A stretch of 64,000 nt of DNA, from NCBI RefSeq assembly GCF_014204625.1, contig NZ_JACHLU010000001.1:310001-374000 (forward strand). The letters run 5' to 3'. Below are positions 42,619 through 51,177 of the stretch, piece by piece. The notes below the pieces were generated by a model that had not been told where the DNA came from, made no database searches, and was given only the letters and a program-made list of their open reading frames with translations. The stretch is from Gillisella vitis. Lineage in GTDB: Bacteria; Pseudomonadota; Alphaproteobacteria; Rhizobiales; Rhizobiaceae. The translations under genes and the position numbers were made by a program. The stretch's first letter is position 1. Each line of letters opens with the position of its first letter.

Positions 42619-44514
42619 ATGCGCACGTCCATCGCCACGGTCTCCATCAGCGGGGAGTTTCCGGAAAAACTCAGCGCCATTGCCAAAGCGGGTTTCTCCG
42701 GCGTTGAAATTTTCGAAAATGATTTCCTCGCCTACGATGCCTCGCCTGCCGATGTCGGGCGTATGGTGCGCGATCATGGGTTGGACATTACGCTTTTTCA
42801 GCCCTTTCGGGACTTTGAAGGGATGCCGGAGCCGCATCGCGCCCGCGTGTTTGATCGGGTTGAGCGAAAATTTGACTTGATGGGCGAGTTGGGTACGGAT
42901 CTGATGCTGATCTGCTCCAGCATTTCGCCCATTGCGCTGGGCGGAATTGATCGGGCCGCCGCCGATTTTTCCGAGCTTGGCGAGCGGGCGGCCAAGCGAG
43001 GGTTGCGGGTGGGCTATGAGGCTCTGGCCTGGGGGCGGCATATTCACGATCACCGCGATGCATGGGAGATTGTGCGGCGTGCCGACCACGCCAATATTGG
43101 TCTCATTCTGGATTCCTTTCACACATTATCGCGCAAGATTGACCCCAATTCGATCCGTTCGATCCCCGGAGACAAGATCTTCATTGTGCAACTGGCCGAT
43201 GCGCCCCTGATTGATATGGATCTGCTCTACTGGAGCCGCCATTTTCGCAATATGCCGGGTGAGGGGGAGTTGCCAGTTGTTGATTTCATGCGCGCAGTTG
43301 CGGCCACAGGCTATAATGGCCCACTCTCGCTGGAAATCTTCAACGATCAGTTTCGCGGCGGATCGGCACGGGCGATTGCCGAAGATGGTCACCGCTCTCT
43401 GGTGTATCTGATGGATCAGGTGGTGCGGCAAGAGCCGGATATTAAAATTCCGGTGGTGCCCATGCCGGCACGGGCAAAAACCCAGGCCATCGATTTTGTG
43501 GAATTTACCGCAAGCCCGGATGAGCAGGACGATCTTGCGGCCTTGCTGCAAACGCTTGGGTTTGAGCGCACAGCAAAGCACCGGCTGCGCAATGTCGATC
43601 TTTATCAGCAAGGCGATATTCGTCTTGTGATCAACACGGAAGAGGAGGGGTTTGCCAGCTCATCCTATTCGGTCCACGGCACCAATGCCTATGCCTTTGG
43701 CATCCGGGTGGATGATGCACAGGCCGCGGTGAAACGCGCCCATGCCCTTGGTGCTGCATTGTTTTCCGAGCCGCGCCATCCGGGAGAGATGTCCATTCCG
43801 GCCATTGAAGGCGTGGGCAGCAGCGTCATCTATTTTCTGGATGATTCGCCGGCCTTGTCGCACATCTGGCAAAGCGAATTTGAGCCCCTGATTGCGGCGA
43901 CACCCTCGGAGGATGTTGGCCTCAAGCGCATTGATCATCTGGCGCAAACCACCCGCTATGATGAAATGCCGACCTGGCTGTTGTTTTACAGCTCGATTTT
44001 CGAGGTCAATCGCACCCCCATGGTCGATGTGGTCGATCCCGGCGGACTGGTGCGCAGTCAGGCAATTGAAAGCCCCCAGCAGGACACATTTCGACTGACC
44101 ATGAATGGTGCTGAAAACCGCAAGACCTTTGCAGGCAAATTTCTGGCCGAAGGCTTTGGATCGGGCATCCAGCATCTGGCTTTTACCACCGAAGACATCT
44201 TTGCAACTGCGACAGCCCTGAAACACAAGGGTTTTCAGGCGCTGCCGATTTCGCGCAATTATTATGATGATCTTGAAGCGCGGTTTGGCCTCGACCCCGA
44301 TTTTGCCGACACATTGCGCGACAACAGCATTCTCTATGACCGCGATGACAAGGGAGAATATTTCCAGATCTACAGCCGCACCTACGGCGAGGGCCTGTTT
44401 TTTGAAATTGTCGAGCGGCGTGGGGCCTATAGTGGTTACGGTGCGCCCAATGCCCCGTTCCGTATTGCCGCTCAACGGCGCCTTTCTCGGCCTGATGGAT
44501 TGCCGAAGGGCTGA
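42619..44514 (+). CDS. quiC: 3-Dehydroshikimate dehydratase, two-domain QuiC type
   Basis: 631 residues, matching the long two-domain dehydratases known from Pseudomonas. Residues 1 to about 275 form a sugar-phosphate-isomerase-like TIM barrel (VEIFENDFLAYDASPADVGRM; metal-site segments YEALAWGRHIHD, LILDSFHTLSR and GPLSLEIFNDQFRGGSA). Residues about 290-631 resemble 4-hydroxyphenylpyruvate dioxygenase (VEFTASPDEQ, KRIDHLAQTTRYDEMPTWLLFY, GIQHLAFTTEDI, FFEIVERRGAYSGYGAPNAPFR). The reaction gives protocatechuate from 3-dehydroshikimate. It starts four bases after aroE; ring-cleavage genes are not in the window. Confidence 0.88.
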   Translation: MRTSIATVSISGEFPEKLSAIAKAGFSGVEIFENDFLAYDASPADVGRMVRDHGLDITLFQPFRDFEGMPEPHRARVFDRVERKFDLMGELGTDLMLICSSISPIALGGIDRAAADFSELGERAAKRGLRVGYEALAWGRHIHDHRDAWEIVRRADHANIGLILDSFHTLSRKIDPNSIRSIPGDKIFIVQLADAPLIDMDLLYWSRHFRNMPGEGELPVVDFMRAVAATGYNGPLSLEIFNDQFRGGSARAIAEDGHRSLVYLMDQVVRQEPDIKIPVVPMPARAKTQAIDFVEFTASPDEQDDLAALLQTLGFERTAKHRLRNVDLYQQGDIRLVINTEEEGFASSSYSVHGTNAYAFGIRVDDAQAAVKRAHALGAALFSEPRHPGEMSIPAIEGVGSSVIYFLDDSPALSHIWQSEFEPLIAATPSEDVGLKRIDHLAQTTRYDEMPTWLLFYSSIFEVNRTPMVDVVDPGGLVRSQAIESPQQDTFRLTMNGAENRKTFAGKFLAEGFGSGIQHLAFTTEDIFATATALKHKGFQALPISRNYYDDLEARFGLDPDFADTLRDNSILYDRDDKGEYFQIYSRTYGEGLFFEIVERRGAYSGYGAPNAPFRIAAQRRLSRPDGLPKG

Positions 44515-44581
44515 TTTCACATACTCCACTGTGAAGCGAGGGGACAGCGTTTTGGGACGCTTTGCATCGATCCCGATGCTA

Positions 44582-44624
44582 CGAGAGTCTGTCTGGCTCA
44601 ATCGGAACCTGACAGGCTCTCGTC
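44582..44624. repeat. Single module of palindromic repeat family B
   Basis: CGAGAGTCTGTCTGGCTC pairs with GAACCTGACAGGCTCTCG. It follows the quiC gene and could act as its transcript end. Confidence 0.75.
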
Positions 44625-44665
44625 GGCAAATTTAAATATGAGTATAATAATCGTATTTTAATTCT

Positions 44666-44680
44666 TGACATAAAAAATCA
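44666..44680. promoter_or_regulatory. Iron-responsive operator (RirA-type) at the haem receptor promoter
   Basis: TGA, nine bases, TCA (TGACATAAAAAATCA), the IRO consensus for RirA. It overlaps the -35 TTGACA (44665-44670) of a promoter whose -10 would be TAGATG 17 bases on. Repression when iron is plentiful would be expected. Confidence 0.7.
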
Positions 44681-44809
44681 TGTTAAATAGATGTCGAATG
44701 AAAGGTGCGCATGAATCTTGCGCATTTTATTTCAACACGGACCAATAGCGCGCAACCCTGCTGCCACCAGCGGGAGGGATTCCCGCGTCTTTTTCGGGGG
44801 TTTCAAGTC

Positions 44810-47008
44810 ATGCTTTTACGGGGAACACGGCCTTTACTTATGGCGTGCACAGCGCTCTGCACGCTGTCTCTCAACGGGCCGGTCTCGGCACAGGAGGCAT
44901 CGGTCAAGACCGATGCAACATCGAGCGAGCAGACGCAACTGCCAACCATTACCGTCAAGGGTAAAAAGGTTGCAAAAGGCTCTGTTACCGATACGCCGCT
45001 GGCGACACAGACAACGGCAGATGAGATTGCCAAAAAAGACATCAGCGATGTGAAAGATCTGGGCAACACCGTTGATCCAAGCGTGACCTATGTGAAAAGC
45101 TCAAAATCCGTCAACATTCGCGGTCTTGAGGCCGACCGGGTGCTCACCACCGTCGATGGCATTCCGGTTCCTTATTTCTTTGACAACATTTATGGGTTTG
45201 GCGGTGGTGCCGACACATTTGACTTCAACTCGCTGTCAACCGTGAATGTGTTGCATGGTTCCGATTCCAGCCGTGTCGGCTCTGGTGCTCTTGGCGGCGC
45301 GCTTGTTTTGCGCACACTGGAGCCTGAGGATCTGATTGGCGCTGGCAAGTCCTATGGCGGCATGGCCAAGCTTGGTTACGATGGCTCTGACCGATCCTTC
45401 ACAGGCTCGGCAGCCGTTGCCAAAAAAATCGAGAATACCTCGATCATGTTTCAGAGCTCCTACAAATACGGACATGAAACCAAAAACACCGGCAATGTTG
45501 ACAGCAATGGCAGCACCCGCACCAAAGCCGATCCTCTGACCGAGATTCAGCGCAACTTTCTGTTCAAGATTCGCCAGCAACTGGAGGGCGGCCATACGAT
45601 TGGTGCGACGGCAGAGCGCTATGATGATGATTCCACAAAAGATTACCGATCCAACCCATCCTATGGCAGCACCTATAGCGCGGGTCATCTTGATGCGACA
45701 CAGAACAAGTCGAGAGATCGGTTCTCGCTGGATTACAAATATGAATCGCCCGATGAGGACAGCCTGATCGACAATGGTGCCGCCACACTGTACTGGCAAC
45801 GGAGCCAGCGTCTGGAGGGAACATCGGCCATTCGCACCACCAATCCAAAAGGTTTTTATGAACGCCTGATGGAAAGTGATGAGAAGGCTGTTGGCATGAC
45901 CGGCTATCTCAATTCGGATTTTGACACCGGCAGCTTACAGCACAGTGTCACGGTTGGCGGCGATGTGAGTTTCTCGCAAACGAGCTATTATCTGTCCGGC
46001 CAGGACAGTTGCAGTGTGACCTATGTTGCCGCCTGCGCCAGCTATCAGACCAATCAGGCCTATATGCCGGATGTAAACGCTTACAAGCTTGGCGTTTATA
46101 TCGAAGACAAGATCTCGCTGGGTGACAGCCCCGTATCGATTACGCCCGGCATTCGTTTTGACTGGTATAAATACGACCCGCAAAACAGCGCGGCCTGGGA
46201 AGACAACAGCGGCTATAGCGGCCTTCCCAATGGTTCCAGCGATTCACACCTGTCGCCAAAGCTTCGCGCCGCATGGCAGGTGACACCGGATGTCGAGCTG
46301 TTTGCACAATTTTCGACGGCCTTCAAGGCACCCAACCAATATCAGATGTATGTCAATTATGCCAACCCGACCTATCGCTACCGCACCATTGGCAATCCAG
46401 ACCTGAAGCCGGAAAGCAGCTATGGATTTGACGTGGGGGCCAACCTCGGCAATGACGAATTCGGCGGCCGGATCACCGGGTTCAGCACCCGCTACAAGAA
46501 CTTCATCGATACCAATGTGGTTTATAACACGGGCTATTCGAATGGTGAGACCTCGTATTTCAACCGCAACAATGTCCGCATCTCCGGTGTTGAAGCCTCC
46601 ATTCACAAAACCTTCCCCATCGGCATTACACTGCATGGTTCGGTGGCCTATGCCCGTGGAACTGACATCGATACCGATGAGGTTCTCAGCACTGTGCCTC
46701 CCGTCAAGGCAATTGTTGGTGCGGGCTATGATACCGACTTTTGGGGCACGGACATCAGCCTGATTGCCGCGGGTGCCGTGGATAAGGATTCCACCGCCAA
46801 CAGCAAGCCGGGCGGCTATGGTGTCGTCAACCTGACCGGCTGGTTCGAGCCCGAAAAGGCAAAGGGAATGCGCATTCAGGGTGGTATCTACAACCTGTTT
46901 GACAAGCAATATTACGATGCCCTTGAGGTCAAGGACGTCAACAACGCAAACGCGCTCTATTCTGAAGCCGGACGATATTTCAAGATTTCGATTACCCAGA
47001 AGTTTTGA
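44810..47008 (+). CDS. TonB-dependent haem/haemoglobin receptor
   Basis: 732 residues from the ATG at 44810, which gives a clean signal peptide (cleavage VSA-QE). A TonB box-like TITVKG follows, then the plug domain (DLGNTVDPSVTYVKSSKSVNIRGLEADRVLTTVDGIPVPY and VNVLHGSDSSRVGSGALGGALVLRT) and a beta barrel ending in the aromatic-terminal SITQKF. It belongs to the TonB-hemoglobin/transferrin/lactoferrin receptor group, like rhizobial HmuR/ShmR and Brucella BhuA. It is iron-regulated by the operator at 44666 and passes haem to HmuTUV encoded just downstream. Confidence 0.88.
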   Translation: MLLRGTRPLLMACTALCTLSLNGPVSAQEASVKTDATSSEQTQLPTITVKGKKVAKGSVTDTPLATQTTADEIAKKDISDVKDLGNTVDPSVTYVKSSKSVNIRGLEADRVLTTVDGIPVPYFFDNIYGFGGGADTFDFNSLSTVNVLHGSDSSRVGSGALGGALVLRTLEPEDLIGAGKSYGGMAKLGYDGSDRSFTGSAAVAKKIENTSIMFQSSYKYGHETKNTGNVDSNGSTRTKADPLTEIQRNFLFKIRQQLEGGHTIGATAERYDDDSTKDYRSNPSYGSTYSAGHLDATQNKSRDRFSLDYKYESPDEDSLIDNGAATLYWQRSQRLEGTSAIRTTNPKGFYERLMESDEKAVGMTGYLNSDFDTGSLQHSVTVGGDVSFSQTSYYLSGQDSCSVTYVAACASYQTNQAYMPDVNAYKLGVYIEDKISLGDSPVSITPGIRFDWYKYDPQNSAAWEDNSGYSGLPNGSSDSHLSPKLRAAWQVTPDVELFAQFSTAFKAPNQYQMYVNYANPTYRYRTIGNPDLKPESSYGFDVGANLGNDEFGGRITGFSTRYKNFIDTNVVYNTGYSNGETSYFNRNNVRISGVEASIHKTFPIGITLHGSVAYARGTDIDTDEVLSTVPPVKAIVGAGYDTDFWGTDISLIAAGAVDKDSTANSKPGGYGVVNLTGWFEPEKAKGMRIQGGIYNLFDKQYYDALEVKDVNNANALYSEAGRYFKISITQKF

Positions 47009-47067
47009 TTGGCCGGTTGCCATCGAAAATAGGCGGGGTGGCCATTGGCTTGCCCTGCCTTAAAACA

Positions 47068-47082
47068 TGAACAATAAACTCA
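47068..47082. promoter_or_regulatory. Iron-responsive operator (RirA-type) upstream of hmuS
   Basis: TGA, nine bases, TCA (TGAACAATAAACTCA). A promoter TTGATT (47087-47092), 18 bases, TATAAT (47111-47116) lies just downstream. It indicates that hmuSTUV has its own iron-regulated promoter separate from the receptor gene. Confidence 0.68.
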
Positions 47083-47132
47083 TATATTGATTGACCTCCA
47101 ATAATATGACTATAATGTTCATGTATTTTGCA

Positions 47133-47173
47133 GCATCGGACCGAAAAGTGAGACCCGGTTTTCGGTCCGATGC
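47133..47173. repeat. Single module of palindromic repeat family A
   Basis: GCATCGGACCGAAAAGTG pairs with CGGTTTTCGGTCCGATGC. It lies within the hmuS leader, downstream of the promoter, so the transcript will carry this hairpin. Confidence 0.75.
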
Positions 47174-47267
47174 ACCAAGTCGCCGAACCAGAGACAAGCC
47201 TTTTGCCTCGGCCTGCCCATGCCAACCCATGGCGCGCCTGACCTGTACAACAAGAAGAGACCTCCCC

Positions 47268-48320
47268 ATGAATCGCGCAGAGTTTACCAGCGCCGACATA
47301 CGGCAAATCAAGATTGACAACCCCACCATGCGCGAACGCGATATTGCCGCGCAATGTGGCATCACGGAAGCCGAATATGTCGCGGCCTGGCTTGGGCATT
47401 CTGCCACCCGCATCACCTGCGATTTCGACAGAATCTTTCCAAAACTGGAAGCGTTGGGCGTTGTGATGGCGCTGACGCGCAATGAAAATGCCGTGCATGA
47501 AAAAATCGGCTGTTATGACCGCTTCATTGGCGGCAAAAAGGCCGCAATGATGCTGGGCGAGCAGATTGATACCCGCATGTTTCCAGAGCATTGGGTACAT
47601 GGTTTTGCGGTTGAAACCACGCTTGGCGACAGTGTCAAACGCAGCTTTCAGTTCTTCGACGCACAAGGCGACGCTGTCCACAAAATTCACCTGCGCCCTG
47701 AAAGCGATGTTGCGGCATGGCAGGCTTTGGCCCGTGAACTGGCACTGGATGACCAGAGCACCGATCTCAACATCCAGCCGCCCGTCGAAGAGGTTTTTGC
47801 CAATGATGGCAACGTGCCGCTCAATGATCTTCGCCATCGCTGGAGCACCATGACCGACACCCACCAATTTGTCGGCCTGCTGAAGGCGCTCGAACTGTCG
47901 CGCCTGAAGGCCATTTCCAGCGTGGGCGATGATTTCGCCTGGAAGGTTTCGCCACAGGCCGTCGCCACCATGTTTGAAGATGCTGTGCGCACACAGGTAC
48001 CGCTGATGTGTTTTGTCGGCAATCAGGGCTGTGTTCAGATTCATTCCGGCCCTGTGAGCAACGTCAAACCTCTTGGCCCGTGGCTGAACATTATGGACGA
48101 GACCTTCCACCTGCATCTGCGTGCTGACCGCATTGCTGAGGCCTGGGTGGTGCGCAAACCAACCGACAAAGGCCATGTGACATCGCTGGAAGCCTATGAT
48201 GCGCAGGGCAATCTGATCATCCAGTTTTTTGGCAAGCGCATTGAGGGACAGGACGAGCGCCCACAATGGCGCACCATTGTCGAAAACCTGCCAGTCTCAG
48301 ACACGTCGAGGGCAGCATGA
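47268..48320 (+). CDS. hmuS: Haem-handling/degrading protein HmuS (HemS/ChuX family)
   Basis: 350 residues from the ATG at 47268. Two repeated HemS domains are visible: MRERDIAAQCGITEAEYVAAWLG near the N-terminus, and the paired segments MALTRNENAVHEKIGCYDRF in the first half and MCFVGNQGCVQIHSGPVSNVKPLGPWLNIMDETFHLHLR in the second. HemS-type proteins bind or open haem in the cytoplasm to release iron. The hmuT start overlaps its stop (ATGA). Confidence 0.88.
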   Translation: MNRAEFTSADIRQIKIDNPTMRERDIAAQCGITEAEYVAAWLGHSATRITCDFDRIFPKLEALGVVMALTRNENAVHEKIGCYDRFIGGKKAAMMLGEQIDTRMFPEHWVHGFAVETTLGDSVKRSFQFFDAQGDAVHKIHLRPESDVAAWQALARELALDDQSTDLNIQPPVEEVFANDGNVPLNDLRHRWSTMTDTHQFVGLLKALELSRLKAISSVGDDFAWKVSPQAVATMFEDAVRTQVPLMCFVGNQGCVQIHSGPVSNVKPLGPWLNIMDETFHLHLRADRIAEAWVVRKPTDKGHVTSLEAYDAQGNLIIQFFGKRIEGQDERPQWRTIVENLPVSDTSRAA

Positions 48321-49207
48321 AAAACACCCTTTCCGTGCAATTGAAAGCACAGGCCGCAATAATGATGGGTTTCATCGTCATTTTTGCCGCCCCCCTTGCC
48401 ATCGCTGAGGAGCATCGGCCATCAAAGATTGTCGCAATCGGTGGCTCGGTGACCGAAATTGTCTATGCGCTCGGTGAGGAGCAGCGCCTTGTGGGCCGTG
48501 ACTCAACAAGTATCTATCCACCAGAAGCACGGAAGCTGCCAGACACGGGCTATATCCGCGCTTTGTCGCCCGAAGGTGTTTTATCGCTCACGCCAGACCT
48601 CATTCTGATGTTGCAGGGTGCCGGTCCGCCAGAAGCGCTGGAAACACTCAAGGCCGCAGGCGTCTCTCTGGTCACAATCCCCGATGGATATGACGCAGCA
48701 TCGATCAGCCAGAAGGTCGAAGCCGTCGGTGCCGCACTGGGTGTCGACGAAAAAGCCCATGCCCTTGCAGCACGCCTTGATGCATCGCTCAAGGCCGTGC
48801 TTGCCAAAAATGGAGCGCCTGAGCACAAAGCCCGGGTTCTTTTCGTTCTTTCCTTGCAAAGCGGTCGGATCATGGCTGCCGGCGCGCAAAATCACGCTGA
48901 TGGCATCATCAAACTGGCCGGTGGCGAGAATGTGATGGCAGACATTCATGGCTACAAACAGGTCAGCGATGAAGCCATTATCAAAGCCGCGCCGGATGTG
49001 ATTGTGATGATGACCGGCACTGGTGGCCACAGTGTTGATGATCAGACCGTGCTGGATACGCCCGCCATTGCCTCGACACCGGCCGGCAAGGCAAAACGGC
49101 TGGTGCGCATGGATGGCATGTATCTGCTTGGTTTTGGACCACGAACGGCAGAAGCAGTGCAAACGCTTCACACGGCACTCTACCCTGATAGCGGCAAAAC
49201 GGAGTAA
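48317..49207 (+). CDS. hmuT: Haem ABC transporter periplasmic binding protein HmuT
   Basis: 296 residues with a signal peptide (cleavage near AIA-EE, residue 30). The class III binding-protein fold is marked by KIVAIGGSVTEIVYALGEEQRLVGRDSTSIYPPEA, containing the conserved Tyr that ligates haem, and GGENVMADIHGYKQVSDEAIIKAAPDVIVMM. It hands haem to HmuUV. Translationally coupled to hmuS. Confidence 0.88.
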   Translation: MKNTLSVQLKAQAAIMMGFIVIFAAPLAIAEEHRPSKIVAIGGSVTEIVYALGEEQRLVGRDSTSIYPPEARKLPDTGYIRALSPEGVLSLTPDLILMLQGAGPPEALETLKAAGVSLVTIPDGYDAASISQKVEAVGAALGVDEKAHALAARLDASLKAVLAKNGAPEHKARVLFVLSLQSGRIMAAGAQNHADGIIKLAGGENVMADIHGYKQVSDEAIIKAAPDVIVMMTGTGGHSVDDQTVLDTPAIASTPAGKAKRLVRMDGMYLLGFGPRTAEAVQTLHTALYPDSGKTE

Positions 49208-49213
49208 TCACCC

Positions 49214-50305
49214 ATGGCAATGGCATGGTCCCGGACATCCGAAACGGCAACGCCTGTCTTGGTCCGTCATTCCCGTGCGGTCCGGGCGAGAGCCAGCCTT
49301 GTGCTGCTCGCGCTGTTTCTGGCAGCCTCAGCCCTGGTGTCCTTGACCGCTGGCGCTTCTGATGCGTCAACGGCGACCGTATTACGCCACTATCTTGGTT
49401 TGAACACCACCATTGCGACGCGGGATCTGTTGATTATTGAGCAGATTCGCCTGCCGCGCGTGTTCATGGGCATGTTGGTGGGGGCGGCCCTTGCGGTGTC
49501 CGGCACGATCATGCAAGGCATGTTTCGCAATCCGCTGGCCGATCCCGGCCTTGCTGGAATTTCCGCAGGGGCTGGCCTTGGTGCCGCCATTGTCATCGTG
49601 CTGGGTGGCTCGATTGCCTTGCCCTTCATCGGCTTTGCAGGTTTTCTTGCCCTGCCAATTCTGGCATTCTTAGGCTCGCTGGCAACAACCGCGGCACTTT
49701 ACACCGTTTCCACCCGCAATGGACGCACCTCCGTTGCCACCATGCTGCTGGCTGGCATTGCCTTTGCCGCTTTGGCCATGGCGGCAACCGGCGGTCTGAT
49801 TTACATCGCCAATGACCATCAGATTCGTGACCTGACCTTTTGGCAACTCGGCTCGCTGGCCGGTGCAACATGGCTGAAAGTTGCAACACTTGCCACCATA
49901 CTTGCGGTCTCATCTCTGGCCCTTCCCTTCATGGCGCGGGGGTTGAATGGCCTGTCGATGGGCGAGGCGGTTGCCGGTCATATGGGCATTCCGGTTGAAA
50001 CCTTGAAAAGAAGCGGCATCGTCGTGGTCTCCGCCATGACGGGTGGTGCTGTGGCCGTCAGCGGCGGCATTGGCTTTGTCGGCATTGTCGTGCCGCATGT
50101 TCTGCGGCTGGCTATCGGTCCCGACCATCGCTACCTGCTTCCGGCCGCAGCCCTGCTGGGGGCAGCGTTGCTGGTGCTTGCCGATGCGGTAGCACGCACA
50201 ATCGTTGCACCGGCAGAACTGCCGATCGGCATTATCACAGCCTTGTTCGGCGCTCCATTTTTCCTTTGGTTGCTGCTGAAACGGCGCACACTTCTGGATA
50301 TGTGA
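49214..50305 (+). CDS. hmuU: Haem ABC transporter permease HmuU (FecCD family)
   Basis: 363 residues, about ten membrane helices. FecCD motifs are clear: RLPRVFMGMLVGAALAVSGTIMQGMFRNPLADPGLAGISAGAGLGA near the first third and VSGGIGFVGIVVPHVLRLAIGPDHRYLLPAAALLGA in the last third. The next gene starts directly after its stop. Confidence 0.9.
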   Translation: MAMAWSRTSETATPVLVRHSRAVRARASLVLLALFLAASALVSLTAGASDASTATVLRHYLGLNTTIATRDLLIIEQIRLPRVFMGMLVGAALAVSGTIMQGMFRNPLADPGLAGISAGAGLGAAIVIVLGGSIALPFIGFAGFLALPILAFLGSLATTAALYTVSTRNGRTSVATMLLAGIAFAALAMAATGGLIYIANDHQIRDLTFWQLGSLAGATWLKVATLATILAVSSLALPFMARGLNGLSMGEAVAGHMGIPVETLKRSGIVVVSAMTGGAVAVSGGIGFVGIVVPHVLRLAIGPDHRYLLPAAALLGAALLVLADAVARTIVAPAELPIGIITALFGAPFFLWLLLKRRTLLDM

Positions 50306-51100
50306 ATGGCAGAATTCATTGCGCGCAACCTGAGCGCCCGCTACGCAGATCGTCCGATCCTGCATCAGGTCGATTTCCTGGCCCGTGCGGGTGAAGTCAC
50401 CATTATTGCCGGGCCAAACGGATCGGGAAAATCAACACTGATCAAGGCCATCAGCGGTGAGATTGCCTATAGCGGCTCGGTGCAGATCAATGGCTCTGAT
50501 CTTTCCCATCTCAAAGCCTGGCAGGTTGCGACTATCCGCGCCGTGCTGCCGCAGGAAACCTCCGTTGTCTTTCCCTATACCGTGGCTGAGGTCGTTCTTT
50601 TCGGTCTGGAAGCAGGCGCAATCGGCAGATCACGCAACACAGCAGGGCTGATAGAAGAGTCCCTGCATCGCGTCGGGCTGGCGGGTTTTTCCCATCGGCT
50701 CATATCCGAATTGTCTGGCGGCGAGCGTCAGCGGGTCCAGCTTGCGCGTGTGCTTTGCCAGATCTGGCAGCCGGTTGGCGATAGCGGCCCCCGCTGGCTG
50801 GTGATGGATGAGCCTGTGGCAAATCTCGACATAAAACACCAGATTTCCTTGATGAATATCGCCCGCACCTATGCGGCTCAGGGCGGAGGCGTCATCGCCG
50901 TCATGCATGATCTCAATCTCTCGGCGATGTACGCCGACAGGCTGATGTTGATGAAACAGGGGAAAATTGTGATCGAAGGGGCTCCATCTTCGGTGCTGAC
51001 TGCGTCGATGCTCAGTGATGTGTTTGACTGCAATCTCCAGCCAAATCTTGTGCCGCCCAACAAACCCTTCATCCTGCCGCAGCCCAATGTGGCCGATTGA
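50306..51100 (+). CDS. hmuV: Haem ABC transporter ATP-binding protein HmuV
   Basis: 264 residues. Walker A AGPNGSGKS (about 35-43), Q-loop LPQETSVVFPYTVAEVV, signature LSGGERQR, Walker B WLVMDEPVANLDIKHQ and the H-loop MHDLN are present; VQLARVLCQIWQPVGD is characteristic of HmuV. Ends the haem operon; a strong hairpin follows at 51115. Confidence 0.9.
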   Translation: MAEFIARNLSARYADRPILHQVDFLARAGEVTIIAGPNGSGKSTLIKAISGEIAYSGSVQINGSDLSHLKAWQVATIRAVLPQETSVVFPYTVAEVVLFGLEAGAIGRSRNTAGLIEESLHRVGLAGFSHRLISELSGGERQRVQLARVLCQIWQPVGDSGPRWLVMDEPVANLDIKHQISLMNIARTYAAQGGGVIAVMHDLNLSAMYADRLMLMKQGKIVIEGAPSSVLTASMLSDVFDCNLQPNLVPPNKPFILPQPNVAD

Positions 51101-51114
51101 CAGTCTTTGACTGT

Positions 51115-51140
51115 CTGCCCGCCGGATTGTCGGCGGGCAG
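51115..51140. terminator. Strong stem-loop between convergent hmuV and symporter genes
   Basis: CTGCCCGCCG pairs perfectly with CGGCGGGCAG around GATTGT. Neither side has a good T-run, but its position between two converging genes suggests a shared transcript end. Confidence 0.6.
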
Positions 51141-51145
51141 AGCAT

Positions 51146-51177
51146 GGCTGATCAAATTTTGGGCTGATCAAATTTTG
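51146..51177. repeat. 16-bp perfect tandem duplication at the symporter 3' end
   Basis: GGCTGATCAAATTTTG occurs twice without a gap. The symporter stop (minus strand) lies in the second copy, so the first copy is a duplicate of the gene's last codons and 3' flank. Confidence 0.85.

Noticed and set aside
46992-48266. 424-codon antisense frame over hmuS
   Set aside because: It covers a well-conserved HemS-family gene; its translation looks like the complement of that gene.
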